Assembly: GCA_000972765.1 (NCBI GenBank)
Contig: CP011265.1
Span: forward strand, 2,651,001-2,715,000
From: Verrucomicrobia bacterium IMCC26134
GTDB lineage: Bacteria; Verrucomicrobiota; Verrucomicrobiia; Opitutales; Opitutaceae
Direction: 5' to 3'
DNA length: 64,000 nt
The notes below the pieces were generated by a model. It saw nothing but the letters and a program-made list of their open reading frames with translations, was not told the DNA's origin and ran no database searches. The position numbers were made by a program, and so were the translations under genes. Below, one piece after another: positions 1 to 8,494 of this stretch; the first letter of the stretch is position 1, and the number at the start of each line of letters is the position of its first letter.

Positions 1-2
1 CC

Positions 3-2072
3 CTGCGCGGACAATCCAACCTGGCCCAAGCCGACGCGGAGTTGAAAGAAGGGAATATCCGCTCCGCCTACGCCTATCTTCGCTCGGGCCTCGCCCGCTA
101 TCCCGACGATTCCAAAGGGCGCCTTCAACTCGCCAGCATCTTGGTTCTCTTCCGTAAGCGACCAGAGGCGGACAAGACGCTCCTCGCCGCCTATGATCAC
201 AAGTATCCCGGCGCGGATTATTTTAAAAAAACCATCGAGCTCATCGAACCGGGCGATAACCCCGAATTCCTCGCCCGCTACTGCACACGCGCCCGCGCCT
301 CCGCAATCGCCTCCGGCACCGCCAAACCAGCGGACCTGCGCCAGATCGATCTCGTGGCGGTCAGGACATTAATCACCCTCGAACAATACGACGAGGCCGT
401 CGCCTATGTAGAAAAAAACCAACCCGCAGACTCCGCCTTTCTACACGGGACGAGGATAGCCCGCTCGCTGGCCCGCGAAGATAGCTCCTCCGCCAAGTCC
501 GAACTCGAACTCTGGCTCTCCGAAAACCCGAACGCGGAGCCGGCGCTCAGCCTTGCCGTCAGTGTCTATGGCGCCGCCGGTATGATACCTGAAATGCAGG
601 CCAAGATACTCCGGCTGCGCAGCCTGTATCCGGAAAACCCTGACCACATCGCCCTCGGTCTCGTCGAAAACATAAAAGCCGGCCAAACCACGGCCGCCAT
701 CGATTTGCTGGATATCAGCGTCATCCGATTCGCAAACCAACCGGCCGTCTACGGCGATTGGGCGGAGGCCATCGGGAAAACCGGTCAAAACGAACTGGTC
801 GCACGGCTCGAACAACTCGTGCGCGAGACCAACCAGAAGCCACAAGCCGTGATCCTATCCATGATGCTGGCCCAGCTGCGCCGGCAAGCCTGGTCCGAGG
901 CGGAGGCGAGCAGCGCCCGCCTCGATTTGCTCTATCCCGACGTCGGCCCGCGCCTCCAGACCTTGCACCGCATGGCAAAAGCTTTGCTGGAGACCTGCTC
1001 CCAACCGGTCAAAGGCGCTCAAAACACCCTCGCTAACACCATCTCCGGCGGTTGGGTCAGCCTCACCCTTTACAAACAGACCATCGATGCACTGGCCTCC
1101 GCCGAGCGCTATGAATCAGCCCTTGAAATCCTTACCCTTGCGGAGGGCTACTACCCGCAAAGTCGTTATATCTTGGCCCAGCGCAGTTCGATCACTCGCA
1201 AACAGTCGGCTCAAAAAGCCGAGATTGAACGCGGCAACGCCGAGCGACTGGCCGCAGAATCTGCCGGCAAAATCCCCGCCGACGCAGCAACCCTCTACAC
1301 CGAGCTCGATGCCCGACTCGCCGGCAAACAAATCGACGAGGCGCTGCAACTTCTCAGAAACGTGCGCAAAGCGAATCCAGCCTGGTTGAAAACCGCCCTC
1401 CCCGAAATCGAATGGCGCGAGATCCTGTTCCTCGGGCAATCCGATAACATGAACCTACTTCAGCTTAACTTGCGCACCTACTTGACGGGGCATCCCGAGG
1501 ACCGCCTTGAACGGGCCCTCGCGCAAGCGGTCGTCTGGCACACGGAAAATCGCAAGTCAGTCGCCGCACTCATTGTTCGCGAGGCGCTGAACCTGCAACC
1601 AGTCCAAAAAACCGCCCTCCGGCTTAAATCGGAGTGGAAGCTCAATGAGGCTGCACCGCCCGGCGCAGACAGCAAAACCGCAACAGCCGAAGCTCTTCCT
1701 CCCGCATCCGCCCGGGAGCTCTTCCAAGCCCTCGAGACCGAAGCTGCGGCCGGTCGCGCCGAGATGGCGCTACGCTTGATCCGCAGTGTGCGTCGTGCCG
1801 AACCAGTCTGGCTGAAAAGCGCCTTGCCCGAGATCGATTGGCGGGAGATTCAGCTCGCAGCTCTGGCCGACGACCTGCCCCTGCTTCAACTCAGCCTGCG
1901 CACCTACCTCCGCACCCGACCCGCCGAGTATGAACGCTGCCTGGCCCAGGCGCGCACCTGGCAAAGCGCCGGGCGGACATCGGCCGCACTCGTGGTTGTG
2001 CGCGAGAGCCTCCGTCAAAAACCCGACGACCCCACCCTCCAAAAGCTCTTGGCCGAGTGGAGTGCGAAATAA
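3..2072 (+). CDS. TPR-like repeat protein, C-terminal part (5' end outside window)
   Basis: The frame is open from the left edge, so the N-terminus is missing; 689 residues are visible. The protein is rich in helix-pair segments of TPR character (for example AYAYLRSGLARYPDD near the start), typical of scaffolds for protein-protein contacts. Its C-terminal third holds two copies of a roughly 115-residue module (bases 1293-1637 and 1719-2066). Each has a stretch like NPAWLKTALPEIEWREI followed by a helix pair ending near the stop. The copies are diverged but clearly related, which points to an old internal duplication. No enzymatic motif is seen and the function is unknown. Downstream lies a hairpin whose T-run faces the opposite strand. 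Confidence 0.8.
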   Translation: MRGQSNLAQADAELKEGNIRSAYAYLRSGLARYPDDSKGRLQLASILVLFRKRPEADKTLLAAYDHKYPGADYFKKTIELIEPGDNPEFLARYCTRARASAIASGTAKPADLRQIDLVAVRTLITLEQYDEAVAYVEKNQPADSAFLHGTRIARSLAREDSSSAKSELELWLSENPNAEPALSLAVSVYGAAGMIPEMQAKILRLRSLYPENPDHIALGLVENIKAGQTTAAIDLLDISVIRFANQPAVYGDWAEAIGKTGQNELVARLEQLVRETNQKPQAVILSMMLAQLRRQAWSEAEASSARLDLLYPDVGPRLQTLHRMAKALLETCSQPVKGAQNTLANTISGGWVSLTLYKQTIDALASAERYESALEILTLAEGYYPQSRYILAQRSSITRKQSAQKAEIERGNAERLAAESAGKIPADAATLYTELDARLAGKQIDEALQLLRNVRKANPAWLKTALPEIEWREILFLGQSDNMNLLQLNLRTYLTGHPEDRLERALAQAVVWHTENRKSVAALIVREALNLQPVQKTALRLKSEWKLNEAAPPGADSKTATAEALPPASARELFQALETEAAAGRAEMALRLIRSVRRAEPVWLKSALPEIDWREIQLAALADDLPLLQLSLRTYLRTRPAEYERCLAQARTWQSAGRTSAALVVVRESLRQKPDDPTLQKLLAEWSAK

Positions 2073-2083
2073 GACCGGCTTGC

Positions 2084-2118
2084 AAAAAAGGCCCCGCCGG
2101 CAACCAACCAGCGGGGCC
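2084..2118 (-). terminator. Rho-independent terminator, minus-strand orientation
   Basis: GGCCCCGC (2090-2097) pairs with GCGGGGCC (2111-2118). An A-run at 2084-2089 reads as T6 after the stem on the minus strand. It would end transcripts from the YkgJ-like gene or the DUF748 gene to the right. Confidence 0.7.
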
Positions 2119-2388
2119 ACCAGCATTCCAGAAACACCCATGCGCCTCTGGAAATTAGTGATCGTGACGCAGCCATCGAAACCAAGATAAGATGGCAGGA
2201 AACGTAAGCGGCGACTTCGCGCCGATCATGCCAGATGTCATAACCGCGATTATTTCCGCAAACGGGAAGAGGACCGTTTCCTCGATTTAACCTTCGCGTC
2301 GCACGCCCGTAACCTAGGTTACGGAAAATACGGATTACACGCTGCATTCGCGGTGAAGAACGACCGTTCGCCGAGGACTAGCGCAGCC
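2119..2388. other. Intergenic stretch with no recognisable gene
   Basis: Between the terminator hairpin and the end of the YkgJ-like gene I see no convincing coding sequence, RNA gene or repeat. Open frames here have no family character and poor composition. Confidence 0.5.
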
Positions 2389-2685
2389 TTAAGCAATGCG
2401 CCCGACGACTGCTGCTTGGTCCGGTCGCGTGGCAATCTCCATTGCATCCAGCCGGGCGAGCGCATCCGCACGGGTCGCACCACACATCTCATCGGATGGA
2501 CGCAGCGATACGCAAAATGCCGGTCGCTCTGGTTTGCCAAATAAAGCGCAACGCAAGTCGGCGAGTAACTGCACGCACGGAATCCCTGCCGGCTTGCCCT
2601 GCGGCATACCTGGAATCGGAGACGTGATGCTAGGCGCGATACAACACGCCCCGCACCCGGCGCGACACTCCTTTGCTAGGGACAC
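2389..2685 (-). CDS. YkgJ-family cysteine cluster protein
   Basis: A small 98-residue protein whose N-terminal motif ECRAGCGACCIAPS and later Cys residues (IPCVQL, RCALF, FCVSL, MCGAT) match the YkgJ/UPF0153 cysteine cluster family. Family members are thought to bind zinc or an iron-sulfur centre, and the exact role is unsettled. The family also typically has a GMPxGKPAG stretch, seen here. The start used is GTG at 2685; no strong ribosome-binding site precedes it, so the start is the least certain part. It lies 30 bases downstream of the DUF748 gene on the same strand and may be co-transcribed with it. A terminator with the right orientation follows about 270 bases later. Confidence 0.8.
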   Translation of the reverse strand: MSLAKECRAGCGACCIAPSITSPIPGMPQGKPAGIPCVQLLADLRCALFGKPERPAFCVSLRPSDEMCGATRADALARLDAMEIATRPDQAAVVGRIA

Positions 2686-2715
2686 AGCGGCGTGTGGTTT
2701 TGGGGTTAACTCGAC

Positions 2716-5700
2716 TCAACGTAAATTGAGCTGAACCCGAGGTCCCTTGAGCGTGGTCGCGATGAGGAAAACGCGTTCCGCAGGCACCTTGCCCTGCTCT
2801 ATCAGCCAAGTGCGAACCGCCTGCGCACGCGCATCGGCCAAGCCAAGCAACGCCTCGTCGGAAACGACGATAGCTGCCAGCAACTGTTGCTCCATCTCGG
2901 CCGTAGTGGGCGGAGCAGGGTGTGCCCCATCGACCACCGCCGGCGCCCCCTCGGCAGCTGGAGCGGCCGCCGGCGCTTCGGCTGCAGATAACTCGAGGGA
3001 GGAAGGGCCATCGGGATAGAACAGGCGCTTCGGCAGCCACTCGACCACACGCTTCACCCGGGACCAGGCGGTGGTTTTTATTTCCGGAGCCGGCGTCGGT
3101 TCGGCGACGGGGGCGTGCACCGCGACGGTCGCGGCTGACTCAGGCGAAGGCGGAGCCACCAAGGCGACGCCCGCAGGATAAGCAACGGCGTATAAACGGG
3201 TGATTGCAGACGCCCGCAACTCCGCAGTGATTTCAAGCGACTCCGGAGCCGGCGTAGTTGCATCAACGATACGACTGGCCTCCCACGTCGCCGATCTGAT
3301 TTGACGTTCCAGCTGGGCTGCGCGCAAGGCCGTCCGGTCGGAAACGGGATCACAGGAGCCTTCTACATCAAGATTCAATGCAGGACGTGCCGCAAGGGCC
3401 TTGGCGATTGTTTCCAGCTTCTTTAAATCCTTCTCGGCCACCACCGCAACACCGGGGATGAAGTCCTGGTAGCCCAGCTCGTCGCCACCGCCGCCAAAGG
3501 CCGCGCCGAGCAGTGAAAAGGGCGAGGTCGCGGCCTTCACGAGCACATTCGTCAAAACGCGTATGACAACGCGGCTGATCTTTAAATCAGGGTCATCGAG
3601 GCTGCCCTTGACCGGCAGATCGATCACGATCTTTCCACTGCTGTCGCGCAGCAGGGCGAGCGCGAGGCCGACCGGCAGCTTGGTGGCCTCCGGACTGTTC
3701 GTCCGGGCCCCGAGATAAAACTGGTCCAGAGTGACCACGTTGGCGCTGTTGATGGCGCGATCCTGCAGTTTGAAATCCACCTCCACGTTCAGGTTGCCGC
3801 GCGAGAGCTGATAGCCGGCAAACTTGCTGACATACGGACCTGCGCCGGGCTGCAGATCGATGCCCTTGAAACTAATCTTGAGATCGGTGTAGGCGGGAGA
3901 ACCGAGCGGATTAAGCTTTCCGGTAATGGCGACCGGCGCGGTGCCATCCACCTTGCCGCGGATGTCGATATCGGCGCGTGCCGGTGCAGCGGAAGAGAGT
4001 CCGGTGATACTGCCGCTAAACCCGGTCAGGGCGGTGCGGGCGGCGGGCTGCACGGAACGGTCTTCGAAGCGAAACGCTCCATTCTGCATAACGACGCGAC
4101 CGATGGTGACTGGGGGAAGCGCGGACGCGGCCGGTGCGCCGGCAGCGGGTTGGACAAAGGCGACGATCGGGGCCGATTCTTTAACTTCGGATTCTTTTGC
4201 CGAAGGTTCTTTCCCTGGCGCGGGCAAAGCGACCGCTTGAGCGATGCTCAAGGTGCCATCGCGCTCAAGAACGACCGAGGCGGAGGGGTCGGTAAGCTTG
4301 ATTTCTTCGACTGCGAGTGAGCGCGGCTGACTGACAAGGCGTATACCACTCACCGATAGCTCGCTCCATTTAACAAACTCCTGCGCAAGCTTGCCGTCCA
4401 CCGTGGAAAAACGCTCGATGGCGAAGTCGCCGTTGTAAGTGAGCGATTCCTTTTCAAACGTGATCGCGCCCTTGGCCCGCACCGCGCCATCGGCAAGGCG
4501 GATATTGAGAAATGGCTCCACGTAGGGGCTGGCGTTGGCGAAAGGCACATTGGCCAGGTCCATGGAAACCGCAGCGGCGAGAGGTTGCGGCGTGGCAGTG
4601 CCAGCAAAATGCATCCGGCCATCATGGGGCAGCAGGACAGTAAGCTCGAAGGGCAAGGCCTTCGCCAGATTGGCCGAAGAGATGTCGCGCACCCAAAACT
4701 GGATGTCGTCTATACGATGTTGGGCGGGACGCGGCGTGGTGTTATCGGTAACATCGACCTGCACACCTGAGACGCTGAGTTCACCCAGCGTTACCGACGG
4801 CATTGGCTTGGTCGCACCCGCGGACGCGACGACCGGAGTCTTTCCAGGAGTCGCAATGGGTGCCAGCAGGCGCAGCAAATCGAGGCCCTCGGCATCGCGC
4901 ACCGCCTTTAGCTTCAAACCCTCGATGGAGACGCGTGCAATGGCGGCGCGTAGGTCGGCTGAATCAGCAGAAATGCCTGTGACCGCCAGCCGCTTGAGCC
5001 CAAAGGCATCAGCTTCGACACCGGGGGCGCCAAAGCGCACGTCGCGCAACGTGAAAGCGCCCTCGGATAAGGTGAGCGCAGGCAAACCCTCCTTTAGCAC
5101 CAGTGAATACTTGCCGCCGACATCCACAAAAGCGGAGCGTAGCTCGCCTTTCACCAAGTGATGATAATAAGGCGAGAGCCGGGCGAGATCGAGATTACTC
5201 AAGACCAGTTCGCCCTGCGACTTGAGCGGGTCGACCGAGAGGGTTCCCTTCCACGCGATTTTCTCACCCGCGCCGGTCACCGCCTCGAAATGATAAGGGG
5301 AGTTCGGGTCTCCGATGGTCTTGAAGTTTTCGAGGGAAAAAGTCAGCGGTCCCAACGCTGAGGTGAAGGGCCGTTCCCGACTGGTGTCGTCGAAGGTGAT
5401 CCTGGCATCGGAAACCAGCAGCTTTCCGATGAAAATTGAGGGCGGTTTAGCCGAGGGGTTCTTCGGTGCGGCGGGCGGCGCGAGCGGATCGGGGGCGGTC
5501 AGTTTGGCGATGACATCGTCAACGTTCATCCCGCCGTTCTTCACCTTGGCGACATGGGCATGGAACCCTTCGACCGCGATCTCGCTGAACCCAATGCCAC
5601 CACGCAGCAAGTGCCATGAGTCGACGTTCACATACACGCGCTTCCAACCAACGAAATCCCCGGCGGACTTATCCACCTCGGCAACGGCCAGCCCCTCGAT

Positions 5701-5952
5701 GGCGACCGATAACACCAGCGGATTGATGCGGATTTTTTCGATCGTGACCTCACGGCCGAGGCGGGTGGATAATTCACGCAAAGCACGCGCTTTCACCAGG
5801 GACGGCAGCACAAGGAAACAGAACAGGATAAAAGCGACGAACAATGCTCCGGTGATCAACAAACCACGAAAACGACGCGCGAAAGACGGTTTTGAGGCAC
5901 CGCGGGCTGCACGCAGTTCCCGGATGGAGGGCGATTTGGATGATGTGGACAT
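2716..5952 (-). CDS. DUF748 / AsmA-like large membrane-anchored protein
   Basis: A 1078-residue protein. The first 20 or so residues are basic, followed by one hydrophobic membrane segment (about residues 28-55, containing LLITGALFVAFILFCF) and then a very long periplasmic region. The composition and blocks such as NPLVLSVAIEGL and the C-terminal KLETIAKALAARPAL region fit DUF748 proteins. These are distant relatives of AsmA-like proteins that are implicated in envelope lipid transport or integrity. I chose ATG at 5952 because the membrane segment follows at the usual distance and the upstream extension is arginine/tryptophan-rich nonsense. The region around residues 900-1000 is Ala/Pro-rich and may be a disordered linker. 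The peroxiredoxin gene lies just upstream on the same strand. Confidence 0.8.
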   Translation of the reverse strand: MSTSSKSPSIRELRAARGASKPSFARRFRGLLITGALFVAFILFCFLVLPSLVKARALRELSTRLGREVTIEKIRINPLVLSVAIEGLAVAEVDKSAGDFVGWKRVYVNVDSWHLLRGGIGFSEIAVEGFHAHVAKVKNGGMNVDDVIAKLTAPDPLAPPAAPKNPSAKPPSIFIGKLLVSDARITFDDTSRERPFTSALGPLTFSLENFKTIGDPNSPYHFEAVTGAGEKIAWKGTLSVDPLKSQGELVLSNLDLARLSPYYHHLVKGELRSAFVDVGGKYSLVLKEGLPALTLSEGAFTLRDVRFGAPGVEADAFGLKRLAVTGISADSADLRAAIARVSIEGLKLKAVRDAEGLDLLRLLAPIATPGKTPVVASAGATKPMPSVTLGELSVSGVQVDVTDNTTPRPAQHRIDDIQFWVRDISSANLAKALPFELTVLLPHDGRMHFAGTATPQPLAAAVSMDLANVPFANASPYVEPFLNIRLADGAVRAKGAITFEKESLTYNGDFAIERFSTVDGKLAQEFVKWSELSVSGIRLVSQPRSLAVEEIKLTDPSASVVLERDGTLSIAQAVALPAPGKEPSAKESEVKESAPIVAFVQPAAGAPAASALPPVTIGRVVMQNGAFRFEDRSVQPAARTALTGFSGSITGLSSAAPARADIDIRGKVDGTAPVAITGKLNPLGSPAYTDLKISFKGIDLQPGAGPYVSKFAGYQLSRGNLNVEVDFKLQDRAINSANVVTLDQFYLGARTNSPEATKLPVGLALALLRDSSGKIVIDLPVKGSLDDPDLKISRVVIRVLTNVLVKAATSPFSLLGAAFGGGGDELGYQDFIPGVAVVAEKDLKKLETIAKALAARPALNLDVEGSCDPVSDRTALRAAQLERQIRSATWEASRIVDATTPAPESLEITAELRASAITRLYAVAYPAGVALVAPPSPESAATVAVHAPVAEPTPAPEIKTTAWSRVKRVVEWLPKRLFYPDGPSSLELSAAEAPAAAPAAEGAPAVVDGAHPAPPTTAEMEQQLLAAIVVSDEALLGLADARAQAVRTWLIEQGKVPAERVFLIATTLKGPRVQLNLR

Positions 5953-6019
5953 AGTGGGTAAAACTCCCGACGGATGAAACGAAAGTTTTACTAAGACACA
6001 CCAAAACCAACCCGCGATT

Positions 6020-6493
6020 CTAAATCTTATCCAGTAATGCGAGCAACTGGGCCGCGTGGTCCTTGGTCTCCACCTTTTCGACGACCGCCAGCACCGTGCC
6101 ATCCTTGGCGATCACGAATGCAGCCCGGGCTGGCCCCTCGTAGGTTTTACCATACATGGACTTCTCCACGATGGCGTCGGCAGCCTTGGCAAAAAGGTCA
6201 TCCGGGTCGCTGGCGAGCGTGTAGGAAATGCCTTTTTTGAGCGCGTATTTGAGGTGTGAACCGCAGGTGTCGCGGGACACGGCGACGAGGTTGTATCCTC
6301 GTTTAGCAAAATCCCCGGCGTGGGCGGCCAGAGAGTCGTTCTGCTTATCGCAGGAACCGGTGTTGTTCTTCATGTAAACCGACACGATGGTCGGCTGCGT
6401 GAGCAGGTCCTTGAACAAGACCTCGGTTGCAGCGCCGTCACGAACGATTTTGAGGTTGAACGCAGTCTTCAGTTTTTGGCCGGATTTGATCAT
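6020..6493 (-). CDS. Peroxiredoxin (AhpC/TSA, BCP-like)
   Basis: A 157-residue thioredoxin-fold peroxidase expected to reduce peroxides through a reactive cysteine. The peroxidatic Cys lies in NNTGSCDKQND, and a second Cys lies in SRDTCGSHLKYA, a possible resolving cysteine. The motif deviates from the usual Pro-x-x-x-Thr-x-x-Cys form: the family's TPGC reads TGSC here. The C-terminal half has the expected AAFVIAKDGTV strand. I use ATG 6493, which has an AGGG element 10 nt upstream; two earlier in-frame ATGs (6511, 6517) are possible. The gene is divergent from the GH8 gene with about 90 bases between them. It precedes the DUF748 gene by 67 bases. Confidence 0.8.
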   Translation of the reverse strand: MIKSGQKLKTAFNLKIVRDGAATEVLFKDLLTQPTIVSVYMKNNTGSCDKQNDSLAAHAGDFAKRGYNLVAVSRDTCGSHLKYALKKGISYTLASDPDDLFAKAADAIVEKSMYGKTYEGPARAAFVIAKDGTVLAVVEKVETKDHAAQLLALLDKI

Positions 6494-6585
6494 GGCGTTT
6501 GCACCCTGCATTGCCATGCGCGAACGTCAAAGCGCCGGGACACTTTTACGTCTCGATTCCCCGCCGGCTAGCAAAGCCCATTCCG

Positions 6586-7866
6586 ATGAAACCCAACCTC
6601 ACAAAAACAACCGTCTTGCTGCTGGCCTCAGCGGCCTTGCTCAACGCCGAACCGCCGGCGCGAGCCTATCCCCAGCACGTTGCCTATGCGGAAGGCTCAA
6701 TCCGTCCGAATCATCGCACGCAACAGCAGCTCGATGACGACGTGCGGACATTCTATGCTCGATGGAAAAGCGAGTTTATCAAACCGGAGGGTATCAGCCC
6801 CGACGGCCGGCAGCGTTACCGCGTCGCCTTTGGCAAAAAGCCCAAGGCGGGGGAGCGAACCGTTTCCGAGGGGCAGGGATACGGTATGGTCATTGTGGCG
6901 CTGATGGCGGGGGAAGATGCAGAGGCGCAGATGCTTTTCGACGGACTGCATGATTTTGCCCTGGACCATCCCAGCTCCCGGGACGCACGGCTGATGACAT
7001 GGGAAGTGCCCGTCCGGAAAGGGAGTGACAGTGCCTTCGATGGAGACGCTGACATTGCCCATGCATTGCTGCTGGCGCATGCCCAATGGGGTTCGGCAGG
7101 CAAGACCGACTACGCCAAAGCCGCCCGCATTCGACTGGCCGGCATCCTCGCGTCCACCATCGGGCCGCGGAGCCGACTGCCCATGCTGGGTGACTGGGTG
7201 CAGGCCGAGGGCGACAAAAAAAACGAATACACGCCACGCACATCGGACTTCATGCCCGCGCACTTTAAGAGCTGGGCGCGCTTCACAAACGATCCCGCCT
7301 GGCTGAACGTGGCGGAAAACTGTTCCGCTTTAATCGAGACCATCCAGCATGACTTCAGCCAGAACACCGGCTTGATCCCTGAATTCGTCATCGATGCTAA
7401 AACCGCCCCCAAACCGGCTTCAGGAAAGTTTTTAGAGGGTGCGACGGATGGTGATTATTACTACAATGCCGGTCGAACACCCTGGCGGCTGGCCGTGGAC
7501 GCTCTTTTAAACGCCGATCGCACTTCCCTGAATCAGGCCAGGCGCATTTCCCGATGGGCGATGAAAGCCACCGCGGGCGACCCGCAGAAACTTCGTAGCG
7601 GCTATCGCCTCGATGGCACTCCGCTCGCTGACAGCGACTACTTCAGCACTTTTTTCGCCGCGCCCATCGGGGTTGCGGCAATGCTGGATTCAGAGAACCC
7701 GGCCTGGCTAAACGCGCTCTACGACAGCGTGCGAACCAAACACGAAGACTACTACGAGGATAGCGTCGCGTTGCAGTGCCTCCTGGTGATGAGCGGAAAC
7801 TACTGGGACCCGGCGCCCGCGGTGATAGTGCCGGACGGGCGCCTGCAGCCCCGGGCGTGTCCGTGA
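6586..7866 (+). CDS. Secreted glycoside hydrolase family 8 enzyme
   Basis: A 426-residue protein with an N-terminal signal peptide (MKPNLTKTTVLLLASAALL, then an Ala-rich cleavage region). The family 8 signatures are present: VSEGQGYGM carries the catalytic acid Glu, and FDGDADIAHALLLA carries the Asp of the second signature. GH8 enzymes are (alpha/alpha)6 barrels that cut beta-1,4 links in cellulose, chitosan or xylo-oligosaccharides; the sequence alone does not fix the substrate. ATG 6586 was chosen because it starts the signal peptide. No cellulose synthase genes are adjacent, so a degradative role is as likely as a biosynthetic BcsZ-type role. Confidence 0.88.
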   Translation: MKPNLTKTTVLLLASAALLNAEPPARAYPQHVAYAEGSIRPNHRTQQQLDDDVRTFYARWKSEFIKPEGISPDGRQRYRVAFGKKPKAGERTVSEGQGYGMVIVALMAGEDAEAQMLFDGLHDFALDHPSSRDARLMTWEVPVRKGSDSAFDGDADIAHALLLAHAQWGSAGKTDYAKAARIRLAGILASTIGPRSRLPMLGDWVQAEGDKKNEYTPRTSDFMPAHFKSWARFTNDPAWLNVAENCSALIETIQHDFSQNTGLIPEFVIDAKTAPKPASGKFLEGATDGDYYYNAGRTPWRLAVDALLNADRTSLNQARRISRWAMKATAGDPQKLRSGYRLDGTPLADSDYFSTFFAAPIGVAAMLDSENPAWLNALYDSVRTKHEDYYEDSVALQCLLVMSGNYWDPAPAVIVPDGRLQPRACP

Positions 7867-7896
7867 AAAACCGCGGGCCCGGGCGCAGTCGCTACC

Positions 7897-8268
7897 TCAA
7901 ATATGCTTTGAGTCGTCGGCGTCTTTTTTGACGTAACCGGTCTCCTGGCGCTGATGGTTGACCTGGTTTTTCTTAAGATAAGCCTGATAAACATCGTCGG
8001 CGCTCATGCCGAGCGTCTGGGCGAGCGAGACAAGAAAGTGGAACAAATCCACTACTTCAACGCGGGCGTTTTGCTCGTCGAATTTCTGGTATTTAGCCCA
8101 CCACTTCCATGGCACGCTATCAATCAGCTCGGCCGTTTCCTGCTGCATGGCGCGGGTGTAGTTGAGCACCCATTTGGTCTTCTCCTCCTCGGTTGCGGGG
8201 GGAAGGTTGACACCGATGCGCTGGTTCAGCGCGTCCTGCATGCGGAAGATTTCTTCGAGTTTATCCAT
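7897..8268 (-). CDS. dUTP diphosphatase, dimeric all-alpha type
   Basis: A 123-residue all-alpha NTP pyrophosphatase of the dUTPase_2/MazG-like superfamily. It hydrolyses dUTP to dUMP and pyrophosphate, keeping uracil out of DNA and supplying the thymidylate precursor. Metal-binding acidic motifs are visible: QQETAELIDSVPWKWW and, further on, ARVEVVDLFHFLVSLAQ. The start at 8268 begins MDKLEEIFRMQDALN, which matches the family's N-terminus; the in-frame extension upstream is not family-like. The gene is convergent with the GH8 gene (30-base gap). Confidence 0.85.
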   Translation of the reverse strand: MDKLEEIFRMQDALNQRIGVNLPPATEEEKTKWVLNYTRAMQQETAELIDSVPWKWWAKYQKFDEQNARVEVVDLFHFLVSLAQTLGMSADDVYQAYLKKNQVNHQRQETGYVKKDADDSKHI

Positions 8269-8494
8269 AGGTGCGCACCCTGAAAAACCCGCCGGCCCTT
8301 GGCAAGCCCCGCCCGCCGCATCCACTCAAGGGATACAAAAGTAAACAAAAGATTGCGTCCGGCGCTGATCGCCATGATGTTGCAAACGATTGTTGCCGCG
8401 TGACTGCGCTCCGGCGCTCCCCCGCAACCATCAAAACCCGTGCCGCTCCCTCGCTCTTGAGGTGAGCGCACCTTAACCCAAACAGAAAACAGAC

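Noticed and set aside
2015..2347. A 110-codon minus-strand frame beyond the first TPR gene.
   Set aside because: Overlaps the TPR gene end and the terminator; sequence has no family character.
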